Assembly (NCBI RefSeq): GCF_021729845.1
Contig: NZ_CP063398.1
Span: forward strand, 310,001-374,000
Length of the DNA stretch: 64,000 nt
Direction of reading: 5' to 3'
Origin: Rhizobium sp. SL42
GTDB taxonomy: Bacteria; Pseudomonadota; Alphaproteobacteria; Rhizobiales; Rhizobiaceae
Positions 25,775-34,232 of the stretch are shown in pieces (position 1 is the stretch's first letter; each line of letters begins with the position of its first letter). The translations under genes were made by a program, and so were the position numbers. The notes beneath the pieces are model-generated. The model was not told where the DNA came from. It was given only the letters and a program-made list of their open reading frames with translations, and made no database searches.

Positions 25775-26443
25775 ATGGCCTTGAGAATTCTTCTGGTCGA
25801 AGATGACGCGATCCTTGGCGAGGCGGTGCGCGATCATGTCCGGACCGTTGGCCACGCCGTTGACTGGATGAAATGCCTGGATGACGCCGTCATCGCGCGC
25901 GAAACGATCGACTACGGCCTGGTGTTGCTCGATTTACGCCTGCCCGATGGCAGCGGCATTGGCTTTCTCCGGCAAATGCGCACCGAGGGCGACACCACGC
26001 CCGTCATCATCCTCACGGCCCATGACCAGATATCCGACAGGATCGAAGGGCTGAACAGCGGCGCCGACGACTACCTGGTGAAACCCTTCAATCTTGACGA
26101 GCTGAGTGCCCGGATCCTGGCGGTTTCACGGAGATATGCCGGCGCGGCCCATACGGTCGTCACCATCGGACCGCTCGCAATCCGGCCAGCAGATCGCGTG
26201 GTGCGAAACGGCACGCAGGAAATTGCCCTGTCCAGCCGTGAATGGGCGGTGCTCGACAGCCTGATTTCGAGGCCCGGCGCCATTGTCTCGAAGTCTCAGA
26301 TCGAAGAGGCCCTCTATGCCTTTGGCTCGGAGGTCGAAAGCAATACCGTCGAGGTCTACGTCAGCCGCTTACGCAAAAAACTGGGCAAGGACATTGTCCA
26401 GACGGTTCGGGGTATCGGCTATCGCTTGGGGAAAGACGGATGA
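25775..26443 (+). CDS. OmpR-family response regulator (PmrA/QseB/TctD-like)
   Basis: A 222-aa regulator. The receiver domain has acidic residues D10/D11, phospho-acceptor D53 in LLDLRLPDGSG, T81 and K103. The C-terminal winged helix holds LSSREWAVLDSLISRPGAIVSKSQI and SNTVEVYVSRLRKKLG, ending in VQTVRGIGYRL. A short AGGGAAA precedes the ATG. It overlaps the kinase gene by 4 nt. The adjacent eptA and PepSY genes are the likely targets, as with PmrA. Confidence 0.88.
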   Translation: MALRILLVEDDAILGEAVRDHVRTVGHAVDWMKCLDDAVIARETIDYGLVLLDLRLPDGSGIGFLRQMRTEGDTTPVIILTAHDQISDRIEGLNSGADDYLVKPFNLDELSARILAVSRRYAGAAHTVVTIGPLAIRPADRVVRNGTQEIALSSREWAVLDSLISRPGAIVSKSQIEEALYAFGSEVESNTVEVYVSRLRKKLGKDIVQTVRGIGYRLGKDG

Positions 26444-27795
26444 CTGGCTATAGCATGACGCGCCGTCTGGTCATCTGGCTCACGGTCGCCATCTCCTGCT
26501 TCTGGTTCGTGGCCGCGGGCCTCGGCGTCATCGTAATGCGGGACGAATTCGGTGAAATCTTCGACAGCGCGCTTCAGCAGACAGCCGAACGACTGATGCC
26601 ACTGGTCGTCGACGACCTGTTTCAACGGCCGGAAACGGACACGCCGCTCAGTCTGCAGCCAAACAACGCCGTCGCTGTCGCACCGGAGGATGAATTGATC
26701 TACCAGGTTCGTGATGCGAACGGCCGGGTGATCCTTCATTCGCATGACAGCACAAAGGAACCCTTCAAGGCGCCGCTCGTGCCCGGTTTCTGGCAGGATG
26801 AAGAACACCGTATCTTGACCACTTCGGCCGTCAGCAACACCATCTTCCTGCAGGTTGCCGACAATATGGCCCATCGCCGTGAGGCCTCGCTGGAAGGCGC
26901 CGGCGCCCTTCTTTTGCCAATTCTGATCCTGGTGCCCGGTAGCATTCTGCTTGTCTGGCTGATCGTCCGTCGGCTCGTTGCCCCCGTGAGTGAGCTCCGC
27001 AATGCGATTGCCGGCAAGGATAGCGGCAACATGGCCGACATCGAACTGACCGCGCTGCCGCAGGAACTGCAGCCGATCATGGCATCGGTGAACCTGCTGC
27101 TTGCGCGGCTGCGTGCAGCACTCAGCGCCGAACGCGAGTTCACCGCCAACAGCGCCCATGAACTGCGGACACCGCTGGCCGGAGCACTGGCACAGACGCA
27201 ATTGCTGATCGGTGAACTTGCCCCGGGTCCTGGCCAGGAGCGCGCACGCCAGGTGGAAACATCGCTCGTGAAGTTGACGAGGCTGACCGAAAAGCTGCTG
27301 CAGCTCGCCCGCGCAGAAGCGGGAATCGGCGCCACCGACAGTGACGTCGACCTTGTTCCAGTCATGGATCTCGTGGTCCTCGATGCAAAACGGTCCACAC
27401 CGAACCCGGAGCGCATCCGCTATCATCGCCCGCCCGGCAGCACGCTGATGTGGGCCGCAAGCGAGGACGCCTTTGCCATCGTCATCCGCAATCTGATCGA
27501 AAATGCCATGATCCACGGAATGCCGGATCAACCGGTCGACATCCATGTCGAAACCGGCGGCAACATCCGCATCACCAATGGTGCACATCCTTTTTCGCAG
27601 ACCGAGATCGCGGATATCAGGCAGCGGTTCGGCAGAGGCAAGACCGCAGCACCCGGCTCGGGTCTGGGCCTGTCCATTGCGGAACGGCTTCTGACCCAGA
27701 TGGGCGCCAGTCTGACGTTACACTCGCCAGCGACTGGGCGGGAAGATGGCTTTGAGGCCCGCATTCATTTCGGCCAGCTGCCGCCGAGAAAATGA
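26440..27795 (+). CDS. Sensor histidine kinase (PmrB/QseC-like)
   Basis: A 451-aa membrane kinase. It has two transmembrane helices (about residues 10-32 and 155-176) that flank a periplasmic sensor of about 120 aa, a HAMP-like segment, the H-box SAHELRTPLAG with phospho-acceptor H240, an N-box NLIENAMIHG, and GSGLGLSIAERLL. The F/D-box region is reduced. The ATG overlaps the regulator stop (ATGA). The stimulus is unknown; metal ions, low pH or cationic peptides are the family expectations. Confidence 0.88.
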   Translation: MTGYSMTRRLVIWLTVAISCFWFVAAGLGVIVMRDEFGEIFDSALQQTAERLMPLVVDDLFQRPETDTPLSLQPNNAVAVAPEDELIYQVRDANGRVILHSHDSTKEPFKAPLVPGFWQDEEHRILTTSAVSNTIFLQVADNMAHRREASLEGAGALLLPILILVPGSILLVWLIVRRLVAPVSELRNAIAGKDSGNMADIELTALPQELQPIMASVNLLLARLRAALSAEREFTANSAHELRTPLAGALAQTQLLIGELAPGPGQERARQVETSLVKLTRLTEKLLQLARAEAGIGATDSDVDLVPVMDLVVLDAKRSTPNPERIRYHRPPGSTLMWAASEDAFAIVIRNLIENAMIHGMPDQPVDIHVETGGNIRITNGAHPFSQTEIADIRQRFGRGKTAAPGSGLGLSIAERLLTQMGASLTLHSPATGREDGFEARIHFGQLPPRK

Positions 27796-27841
27796 GGCAC
27801 CCGTGTGGTTTGCCTCCAGATCAAACCTCGATGCAAAGCCA

Positions 27842-27905
27842 CAGCAAACCTTTGCTGGCATCCCCCAAATCATGCCCGGTTCGCGCGGATCCGGGAATGA
27901 TTTGG
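27842..27905. repeat. Tandem perfect hairpins downstream of the sensor kinase
   Basis: Two adjacent inverted repeats. CAGCAAA/TTTGCTG (27842-27857) has a 2-nt loop. A longer one at 27865-27905 has perfect 9-bp outer arms (CCAAATCAT with ATGATTTGG), one mismatched pair, and 5-bp inner arms (CCCGG with CCGGG) around an 11-nt loop. They start 46 nt after the kinase stop. No long T-run follows, so this could be a transcript end structure, a small RNA or a copy of a rhizobial intergenic palindrome. Confidence 0.65.
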
Positions 27906-27986
27906 ACAGAGCCGGATGCGCAATATTCGAAAGAGATCGCGATTGCGGCCACGACACGCGCGCAATTTCCTGCTAGAGCACCGGCA

Positions 27987-28427
27987 ATGAAGATCGACAG
28001 CAACACCCATTCGCCTGGGAAAAACGGTCGACTGGCTCGATATGTTTGCGCCAGTGAAGGACGCGCGCTTGGTCTTTTGATTTCGACCATGCATTCGCTG
28101 CTCTTTCTCCTGCTGCTGGTGCCAGGCGACTGGGGGCAGACGCTGCAGCGGCATGCGGTCCATGGCCAAGCGCTTGCAGACGCGCAGGATTCGCGAAACA
28201 TTCTCGCCAACAGGACAGAGGCGACCAGGGCGCTTGTTGCAAATTCTGACCGTCAACGCTTCAAGGCGCGTTTGGCCGATGCGCCTGATGCGGCACCGCC
28301 TGGCCAGACACGCCCGCTCTCTGGCCCTGACGGGCACAGCCCCCATGCTGCGCCAGATCTCGCACATCTGGCCCCGAGCACAAGCTCTGCCTACAGAGCG
28401 CGCGCGCCACCCGTTCTGATCATCTGA
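27987..28427 (+). CDS. Hypothetical small protein with one membrane segment
   Basis: A 146-aa reading frame. It has one hydrophobic stretch (LGLLISTMHSLLFLLLLVP, about residues 30-48) after a basic leader, then a proline-, alanine- and histidine-rich tail ending YRARAPPVLII. The tail resembles small metal-resistance-locus proteins that end in ARAPP, but I do not recognise a family with confidence. The ATG at 27987 has no good ribosome-binding site, and the frame is open further upstream. It could be spurious. The next gene, secDF, is in the same direction after 105 nt. Confidence 0.4.
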   Translation: MKIDSNTHSPGKNGRLARYVCASEGRALGLLISTMHSLLFLLLLVPGDWGQTLQRHAVHGQALADAQDSRNILANRTEATRALVANSDRQRFKARLADAPDAAPPGQTRPLSGPDGHSPHAAPDLAHLAPSTSSAYRARAPPVLII

Positions 28428-28532
28428 CGCTCAGACGCCTTACTATCAGAAGCGGTGTCGCACTGTATCCCCGAGACCAGGCTACGGCTTGGTCGCTGAC
28501 GGGCAGTCGCGACCATTTCAGGAACCACGACC

Positions 28533-31046
28533 TTGAGAAACTCACCCTGGAAGGTGCTGACCTATGCGGTCATCATCGTCATGGGCATGCTGATTGCACT
28601 GCCCAATATCCTTTCCGAAAAGACCCTGGCAGCCTGGCCATCCTGGCTGCCATCATCGAAAATTTCGCTCGGCCTCGATCTGCGCGGCGGATCGCATCTC
28701 GTTCTCGAAGTGGACCGGCCATCGCTGGAAGCTGAGTGGCTGCAGAACCTGACGCAGGATGCGCGCAACACGCTCGAAGCGGCCAAGATCCCGACGGCGT
28801 CCATCCGTCGGGAGCAAAACAATGTCGTGGTAACCGTCAGGGACCCGAGCCAAAGACAGGCAGCCCAGACCGAACTTGCCAAACTGGTCAATCAGGTCAC
28901 CTGGGGCACGTCGATCGGTGTATCTGACCTCGACATTGCACAGCGCGGCGACAGCGCAATCACGCTGCATCCATCCGAAATCGGGCTTTCCCACCGGATC
29001 AGCGGCGCAGTTGACCAGAGCCTTGAGATTATCCGGCAGCGCGTCGACCAGGTCGGCGTTGCCGAGCCAACGATCCAGCGCGTCGGCGCGGACCGCGTTC
29101 TGGTTCAGCTTCCGGGCGAGCAGGATCCCTCGCATCTCAAGCAGCTGCTCGGATCAACTGCCAAGATGAGCTTCCATCTGCTCGGTCGCACCGGTGATCG
29201 GGGTGTTTCGTCCCTTCAAGACGAAGAAGGCCAGACGTATCCCGTCGAGGACCGCGTCCTCCTTTCGGGTGACCGGCTGACCGATGCTCGCGTTGCATTC
29301 GATCCCAATAACAATCAACCGGTGGTCAGCTTCCGTTTCGACCAGACGGGCGCTACCCGCTTCGCCGATATCACCAGACAGAATGTCGGCAATCCGTTTG
29401 CCATCGTTCTCGACGGAAAGGTGCTCAGCGCGCCCGTCATCCGAGAACCCATCACCGGGGGCGCGGGTCAGATTTCCGGCTCCTTCACGGTTGAAGGTGC
29501 CAATACGCTTGCGGCCCTGCTCAGGGCTGGCGCGCTACCTGCCAAATTGAACGTCATCGAAGAGCGTACGGTAGGCGCGGACCTCGGCGGCGACGCAATC
29601 GAACGCGGCATCCTTTCAGGCCTCGCAGGTTTCGGCCTCGTCATGGGCTTCATCCTTCTCCTCTATGGCACCTGGGGCCTGCTTGCCGTTGTCGCCCTTG
29701 CCCTGAACGTCATTCTCACCTTTGCGGGCCTCAGCATTATCGGATCGACTTTGACGCTACCCGGCATTGCCGGCATTGTGCTCGGGATCGGTCTTGCCGT
29801 CGATGCAAACGTGCTGATCAATGAGCGCATCCGCGAGGAAAGCCGCAAGGGCCGCGGCGTCCATGCCGCGATCGATCAAGGCTTCCAGAAGGCCTACTCC
29901 ACCATCATCGACAGCAATGTCACGGCGCTGATAGCCACCGTCCTGCTATTCTGGTTCGGCTCCGGACCGGTACGCGGTTTTGCCGTAACGATGGGGCTTG
30001 GCATCGCCATCTCGATGTTCACGGCAGTGTCGGTCGTCCGTGTCGCAATGATTTCGATCACGACACGTTTCAAACTGAAGACGATCAGCATCAATGCCCT
30101 CGTTCCGATCCGCCTGATCCCCGATGGCACCAAGATCGACTTCATGAAGGCCCGCCTGGTCGGCCTTGGCATTTCCGCCTTTCTGTCGATCTCATCGGTC
30201 ATCCTGTTCTTCACGCCGGGATTGAACTATGGCGTTGACTTCAAAGGCGGCATCCAGATTGAAGTGTCGACGGAACAAGCCGCCGATCTTGGCGCGTTTC
30301 GTGCCGGATTGGAGCGGCTCGGCCTTGGCGAGGTCGCCCTGCAGGAGTTCGGTGACAGCAATCACATCCTGCTGCGTGTCGAGCGCCAACCAGGCCCGGA
30401 ATCGGCGCAAAATGAAGCGGTCGAGAAACTGAAGACGGAAATCCAGACCATCGATCCGACGTCGCAGATCCAACGCACGGAAGTCGTTGGCCCGAAGGTC
30501 AGCGGCGAGTTGGCAACGGCCGGTTTCCTCTCGGTCATCCTCGCCAGCATCGCCATGCTGATCTATATCTGGAGCCGTTTCGAATGGCCGTTCGCGGTGG
30601 GCGCGATTGCGACGCTCATTCTCGACGTCACCAAGACCATCGGCTTCTTCGCCCTGACCGGTCTCGACTTCAACCTGACGGCAATCGCGGCCCTTCTGAC
30701 GCTGGTCGGCTATTCGGTCAATGACAAGGTGGTGGTCTATGACCGCATGCGGGAAAACATGCGCCTCTACAAGTCGATGCCGTTCCGCGACCTGATCAAC
30801 CTGTCGATCAACGAGACGCTCGCCCGCAGCATCTTCACATCGGCCACGGCCTTCCTCGCCATGTTGCCCATGGCGATCTGGGGCGGAAGTGCGGTCGAGA
30901 GCTTTGCAATCCCGATGGTCTTCGGGATCTTCATCGCGGCCTCTTCGTCGGTCTTCATCGCGGCCCCCATCCTGCTCTTCCTCGGCGACTGGCGCACCAG
31001 ACGCCGTGCAGCGGCCGACGTGGCGGCACAGGCCGAAACCGCCTGA
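28533..31046 (+). CDS. secDF: Fused protein-export subunit SecDF
   Basis: An 837-aa natural fusion of SecD and SecF, an RND-type proton-driven pump that helps SecYEG release exported proteins. The SecD half holds LGLDLRGGSHLVLEVD, the periplasmic P1 domain and GIGLAVDANVLINERIREE. The SecF half (from about residue 520) holds NYGVDFKGGIQIEV and TLVGYSVNDKVVVYDRMREN. Twelve transmembrane helices are expected. The start is TTG at 28533 with AGGAA 8 nt upstream. On this replicon, away from other sec genes and yajC, it may be a second copy. A hairpin after the stop separates it from the converging pha operon. Confidence 0.9.
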   Translation: MRNSPWKVLTYAVIIVMGMLIALPNILSEKTLAAWPSWLPSSKISLGLDLRGGSHLVLEVDRPSLEAEWLQNLTQDARNTLEAAKIPTASIRREQNNVVVTVRDPSQRQAAQTELAKLVNQVTWGTSIGVSDLDIAQRGDSAITLHPSEIGLSHRISGAVDQSLEIIRQRVDQVGVAEPTIQRVGADRVLVQLPGEQDPSHLKQLLGSTAKMSFHLLGRTGDRGVSSLQDEEGQTYPVEDRVLLSGDRLTDARVAFDPNNNQPVVSFRFDQTGATRFADITRQNVGNPFAIVLDGKVLSAPVIREPITGGAGQISGSFTVEGANTLAALLRAGALPAKLNVIEERTVGADLGGDAIERGILSGLAGFGLVMGFILLLYGTWGLLAVVALALNVILTFAGLSIIGSTLTLPGIAGIVLGIGLAVDANVLINERIREESRKGRGVHAAIDQGFQKAYSTIIDSNVTALIATVLLFWFGSGPVRGFAVTMGLGIAISMFTAVSVVRVAMISITTRFKLKTISINALVPIRLIPDGTKIDFMKARLVGLGISAFLSISSVILFFTPGLNYGVDFKGGIQIEVSTEQAADLGAFRAGLERLGLGEVALQEFGDSNHILLRVERQPGPESAQNEAVEKLKTEIQTIDPTSQIQRTEVVGPKVSGELATAGFLSVILASIAMLIYIWSRFEWPFAVGAIATLILDVTKTIGFFALTGLDFNLTAIAALLTLVGYSVNDKVVVYDRMRENMRLYKSMPFRDLINLSINETLARSIFTSATAFLAMLPMAIWGGSAVESFAIPMVFGIFIAASSSVFIAAPILLFLGDWRTRRRAAADVAAQAETA

Positions 31047-31068
31047 ACCTCGCCGTTTCAAACAGAAA

Positions 31069-31093
31069 GGGCACCCGGCTTGTCCGGGTGCCC
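31069..31093. terminator. Bidirectional terminator hairpin between secDF and phaG
   Basis: A perfect 10-bp stem (GGGCACCCGG with CCGGGTGCCC) with a 5-nt loop lies 22 nt after the secDF stop. On the minus strand it is followed by TTTCTGTTT, so it should stop pha transcripts and probably secDF transcripts too. Confidence 0.75.
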
Positions 31094-31161
31094 TCACACT
31101 CAACGGGAGAAGTTCTGCCTCGACAACACCGGCATGGATGCATCCGGTGCAGGCTCAAGCG

Positions 31162-31518
31162 TCAGGGGCCGTCCTGTTTGGCCGGAGCCTTGCCATTTTT
31201 CGCTACACGGTCTCGGTGAAGGGCCGCACGCGCCAGAAGCATGAAGGTCACCGGCGTGGTGACGGTCACGAAAACTCCGATCAGGATCTCATGGATCACC
31301 AAGCGCTGAGAGGTGACAGTGAAGAAGATCATCGATGCCAGCATCACCCCGCCTATGCCCCAGCTGGTGCCAAGCGTGGGGGCGTGCAGCCGTTCATAGA
31401 AAGTCGGCAGGCGCAGAAATCCGATAGCGCCGACCAGCGCCAGAGATGCACCGATCAGAAGAAAAAGGGAAACGAGTATGGCCGCCCACAGCGGCAGATC
31501 AGCCGTTGCCTGCATCAT
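31162..31518 (-). CDS. phaG: Cation/H+ antiporter subunit G (PhaG/MrpG)
   Basis: A 118-aa membrane subunit with three hydrophobic helices. It has the MnhG-family segments LVGAIGFLRLPTFYERLHAPTLGTSWGIGG and VTTPVTFMLLARAALHRDR. It overlaps the phaF stop by 4 nt and is the last gene of the six-gene pha operon. It is required for assembly of the complex; the C-terminal tail is charged and cytoplasmic. Confidence 0.9.
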   Translation of the reverse strand: MMQATADLPLWAAILVSLFLLIGASLALVGAIGFLRLPTFYERLHAPTLGTSWGIGGVMLASMIFFTVTSQRLVIHEILIGVFVTVTTPVTFMLLARAALHRDRVAKNGKAPAKQDGP

Positions 31519-31796
31519 TCGATTACCTCTCCCCGCATCAGAAACTTTGCCAGTGCAACCGTTGCCACAAAACCGATCATACCGATGACCAGTGCAGCTT
31601 CGAAATAGATCACCCGCCCCGTGCCGATACCGAAGGTTACCAGCAGCAGCATCGCGTTGATGTAGAGGGTGTCCAGGCCAATGATGCGGTCCTGCGCACG
31701 GGGACCGCGGAACATGCGGATCGAGGCGATGCCCATGGCACAGGCAAGCAGCATTTGCGACAGGGACACAGCGGTGAAGAGGATGACGGCGCTCAT
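31515..31796 (-). CDS. phaF: Cation/H+ antiporter subunit F (PhaF/MrpF)
   Basis: A 93-aa membrane subunit with three helices. It shows the MrpF hallmark RMFRGPRAQDRIIGLDTLYINAM, whose Asp is conserved in the family. It overlaps both phaE (stop side) and phaG (start side) by 4 nt, so translation is coupled. MrpF is related to bile-acid or cholate efflux in some bacteria but acts here as part of the antiporter. Confidence 0.9.
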   Translation of the reverse strand: MSAVILFTAVSLSQMLLACAMGIASIRMFRGPRAQDRIIGLDTLYINAMLLLVTFGIGTGRVIYFEAALVIGMIGFVATVALAKFLMRGEVIE

Positions 31797-32269
31797 GCGA
31801 AGATCTCCATCAACAGTTTCTCGTAGCGGTTCTTGATCGTATTGACCCAGGCCTCTTCATCGACAAGATCGAGTACATGCAGCAGGACCGTGCGCTCGCG
31901 TGAATCATATTCGAGCCAGGCCGAACCCGGCGTGCTCGTCAGAATGACGGCGAGCAAGGCAAGCGCAGTACGATCCTCAAGCTCAAGCGGCAGCAGAAGA
32001 AAACCGGCATGATGGCCCCTCGGTCGACCACTGACAATGACCCGGGCGACGGCCAAATTTGAGCGGATGATATCCGAGAACGCGAGGGCAAAGAGCTTTG
32101 GCAAGAGGTACCATTTGCGCAGGCGCGGTTTCTCCGGACGCAAGGCAGCGAATGCCCAGCTGGCAAAAATGGCAACGAAGGTCCCGAGCAGCAAATGGCC
32201 AAGGCTGAAGCCATTGAGCAGCAGCCACATGACGACAAGCGAAATCGTCAGGAGCGGATATGGAAGCAT
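31793..32269 (-). CDS. phaE: Cation/H+ antiporter subunit E (PhaE/MrpE)
   Basis: A 158-aa subunit with two N-terminal helices and a cytoplasmic C-terminal domain. It carries the MnhE landmarks LALLAVILTSTPGSAWLEYDSRERTVLLHVL. GGAGGT lies just before the ATG, which overlaps the phaD stop as TGATG. Role: assembly or stability of the Pha complex. Confidence 0.9.
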   Translation of the reverse strand: MLPYPLLTISLVVMWLLLNGFSLGHLLLGTFVAIFASWAFAALRPEKPRLRKWYLLPKLFALAFSDIIRSNLAVARVIVSGRPRGHHAGFLLLPLELEDRTALALLAVILTSTPGSAWLEYDSRERTVLLHVLDLVDEEAWVNTIKNRYEKLLMEIFA

Positions 32270-33897
32270 CAGTTACCTCCCGTCTCTTGCGATTGAACCC
32301 CGGCACGCGTTCCAATTGCCGCGGCATTTCTCACCGCATCGATATAGATCGTTGGATTGCTCAGCGTCCGGATGGTGGTGTCCATGTATCGCATCGTGGC
32401 ACCGGCCTGGAGTGTCAACGCCAATGTCAGGGACAGAAGGAACATCACCGGCACAAGTTCGATGACCAGCACACGCGGCACCGTTCCTTCGATCGATGTC
32501 CAGAAGGCGCGGATACCGGCCCGGGTCATCGCGATCAATGCGGCGACGCCGGAGAGGATGACGAGCACGACCAGTGTCCAGACCGCAGCGGTTGGCGGAA
32601 CGCCTGTCGCGCCGGCCCCCATCATCGCAGACAACATCGCGAATTTGGCGACAAATCCGGATAGCGGCGGCAGGCCCGACAGCAGGATTCCACAGGCGGC
32701 GAAACAGATGCCAAGGATGGCCATGGTTCCCGGCATCGCCAGTCCTCCGCCTTCCTCCACCTCGTCCTCACCCTCGCCATAGGCCTCCATGGTAACCGCA
32801 AGGACGTTTGCTCCGGCGTCCTGCCCGCGCTCCACCAGTTCAATCAACATGAAAAACGCGCCGATCGTCAGGGTCGAGCTGACGAGATACAGCAAGGCTC
32901 CCGATGACACCGCCCCATCATTGATGCCCAACACCATCAGCATCGTGCCAGACGAAACCAGAACCGAATATCCGGCAAGGCGCCCGAGCGCCTGGGAGGC
33001 AAGCACGCCGATCGTCCCGAAGACGATGGTTGCGATGCCGCCGAAAAGCAGGAGTTCCGCGCCGAAGCCGGCGGACGGTCCGGCACCGAACAAAAGCATG
33101 GTCAGGCGCAGGATGACATAGATTGCCAGTTTACTCAGGATCGCAAACATGCCGGCCACCGGAGCGGAGGCCGCACTGTAGGCGGTAGGCAGCCAGAAGC
33201 ACAACGGCCACATGCCAGCCTTGATCAAGAAGGCAATGCCGAGAACACCGGCCCCCGCTTCCATCAGCATGCGCCGATCGGCTTCCATCTCGGGGATGCG
33301 CGCAGCAAGGTCGGCCATGTTCAGTGTGCCGGTCGTCCCATAGATGAGGCTGACGCCGATCAGGAAGAACAGTGCGGCAACCAGGTTGACCGCGATGTAG
33401 TGCAGTCCGGCTTTCACCCGAAGCGCACCGGACCCGTGGAGCAGCAAGCCATAGGATGCGGCCAACATGACCTCGAAAAAGACAAACAGGTTGAACAGAT
33501 CGCCCGTGAGGAAGGCGCCGTTGACCCCCATCAACAGGATCTGGAACATCGAGTGGAAATGCGCGCCGACCGCGTGCCAACGGGCGAGCGCGAACACAAG
33601 CGTGGCAAGGGCCAGCAACGACGTCAGTGCCAGCATCAGCGCCGATAGCCCGTCCAGCACGAGGACGATGCCGAAAGGCGCCACCCAGTTGCCGACAAGA
33701 TAGACGCCGTCGAATGTCTCGGCAGAATTTTCGACCTGAAGCAGGATGATCGACACGCCGGCAATTGCAATCGTCGATGCCAGGCTGATCATCGCCTTCA
33801 TGACGCGACTGCGTTCATCAACGAAGAGCAGCGCCGCCGCTGCTATCATCGGCAGAAGGATCGGCAGGATGATCAGATGGTTGTGCCAGCTGGTCAT
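32269..33897 (-). CDS. phaD: Cation/H+ antiporter subunit D (PhaD/MrpD), NuoL/M/N-like
   Basis: A 542-aa polytopic subunit of the complex I antiporter-like (NuoM/N) family. It has FVFFEVMLAASYGLLLHGSG (conserved glutamate in helix 5) and FLIKAGMWPLCFWLPTAYSAASAPVAGMFA (conserved lysine in the proton path). It starts 5 nt after phaC. An acidic insert (GEGEDEVEEGGG) lies in a late loop. The protein should form one of the proton half-channels of the complex. Confidence 0.92.
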   Translation of the reverse strand: MTSWHNHLIILPILLPMIAAAALLFVDERSRVMKAMISLASTIAIAGVSIILLQVENSAETFDGVYLVGNWVAPFGIVLVLDGLSALMLALTSLLALATLVFALARWHAVGAHFHSMFQILLMGVNGAFLTGDLFNLFVFFEVMLAASYGLLLHGSGALRVKAGLHYIAVNLVAALFFLIGVSLIYGTTGTLNMADLAARIPEMEADRRMLMEAGAGVLGIAFLIKAGMWPLCFWLPTAYSAASAPVAGMFAILSKLAIYVILRLTMLLFGAGPSAGFGAELLLFGGIATIVFGTIGVLASQALGRLAGYSVLVSSGTMLMVLGINDGAVSSGALLYLVSSTLTIGAFFMLIELVERGQDAGANVLAVTMEAYGEGEDEVEEGGGLAMPGTMAILGICFAACGILLSGLPPLSGFVAKFAMLSAMMGAGATGVPPTAAVWTLVVLVILSGVAALIAMTRAGIRAFWTSIEGTVPRVLVIELVPVMFLLSLTLALTLQAGATMRYMDTTIRTLSNPTIYIDAVRNAAAIGTRAGVQSQETGGN

Positions 33898-33902
33898 CAG
33901 CC

Positions 33903-34232
33903 TCAGTTCCTTCCGTCGACATGATCGTTGCCGGTCAAGCCGCGCGACGCAAGCATGACGACCAGAAACAGCGCAGTTGTGGCAAAGCCGATGACGATCG
34001 CCGTCAGCACCAGCGCCTGCGGAACCGGATCGGCCAGAGTGGACGGCAGGATGTCATCGCCCAGGATCGGCGGCACATTGCTTTTCACGCCTCCAACGCC
34101 AAAGATGAACAAGTTCACCGCATAGGAAAGCAACGAGAGGCCGACGATAACCTGATAGGTCCGCGGCCTCAGGATCAGCCAGACGCCGCAGCTGGTCATC
34201 ACACCAATGGCGATCGACAGAACGAGTTCCAT
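33903..34232 (-). CDS. phaC: Cation/H+ antiporter subunit C (PhaC/MrpC), NuoK-like
   Basis: A 109-aa three-helix subunit homologous to NuoK. It has the family core VWLILRPRTYQVIVGLSLLSYAVNLFIF and DPVPQALVLTAIVIGFATTAL. The ATG at 34232 overlaps the phaAB stop. A longer open frame to its left on this strand runs inside phaAB in another frame and is not the start. Confidence 0.91.
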   Translation of the reverse strand: MELVLSIAIGVMTSCGVWLILRPRTYQVIVGLSLLSYAVNLFIFGVGGVKSNVPPILGDDILPSTLADPVPQALVLTAIVIGFATTALFLVVMLASRGLTGNDHVDGRN

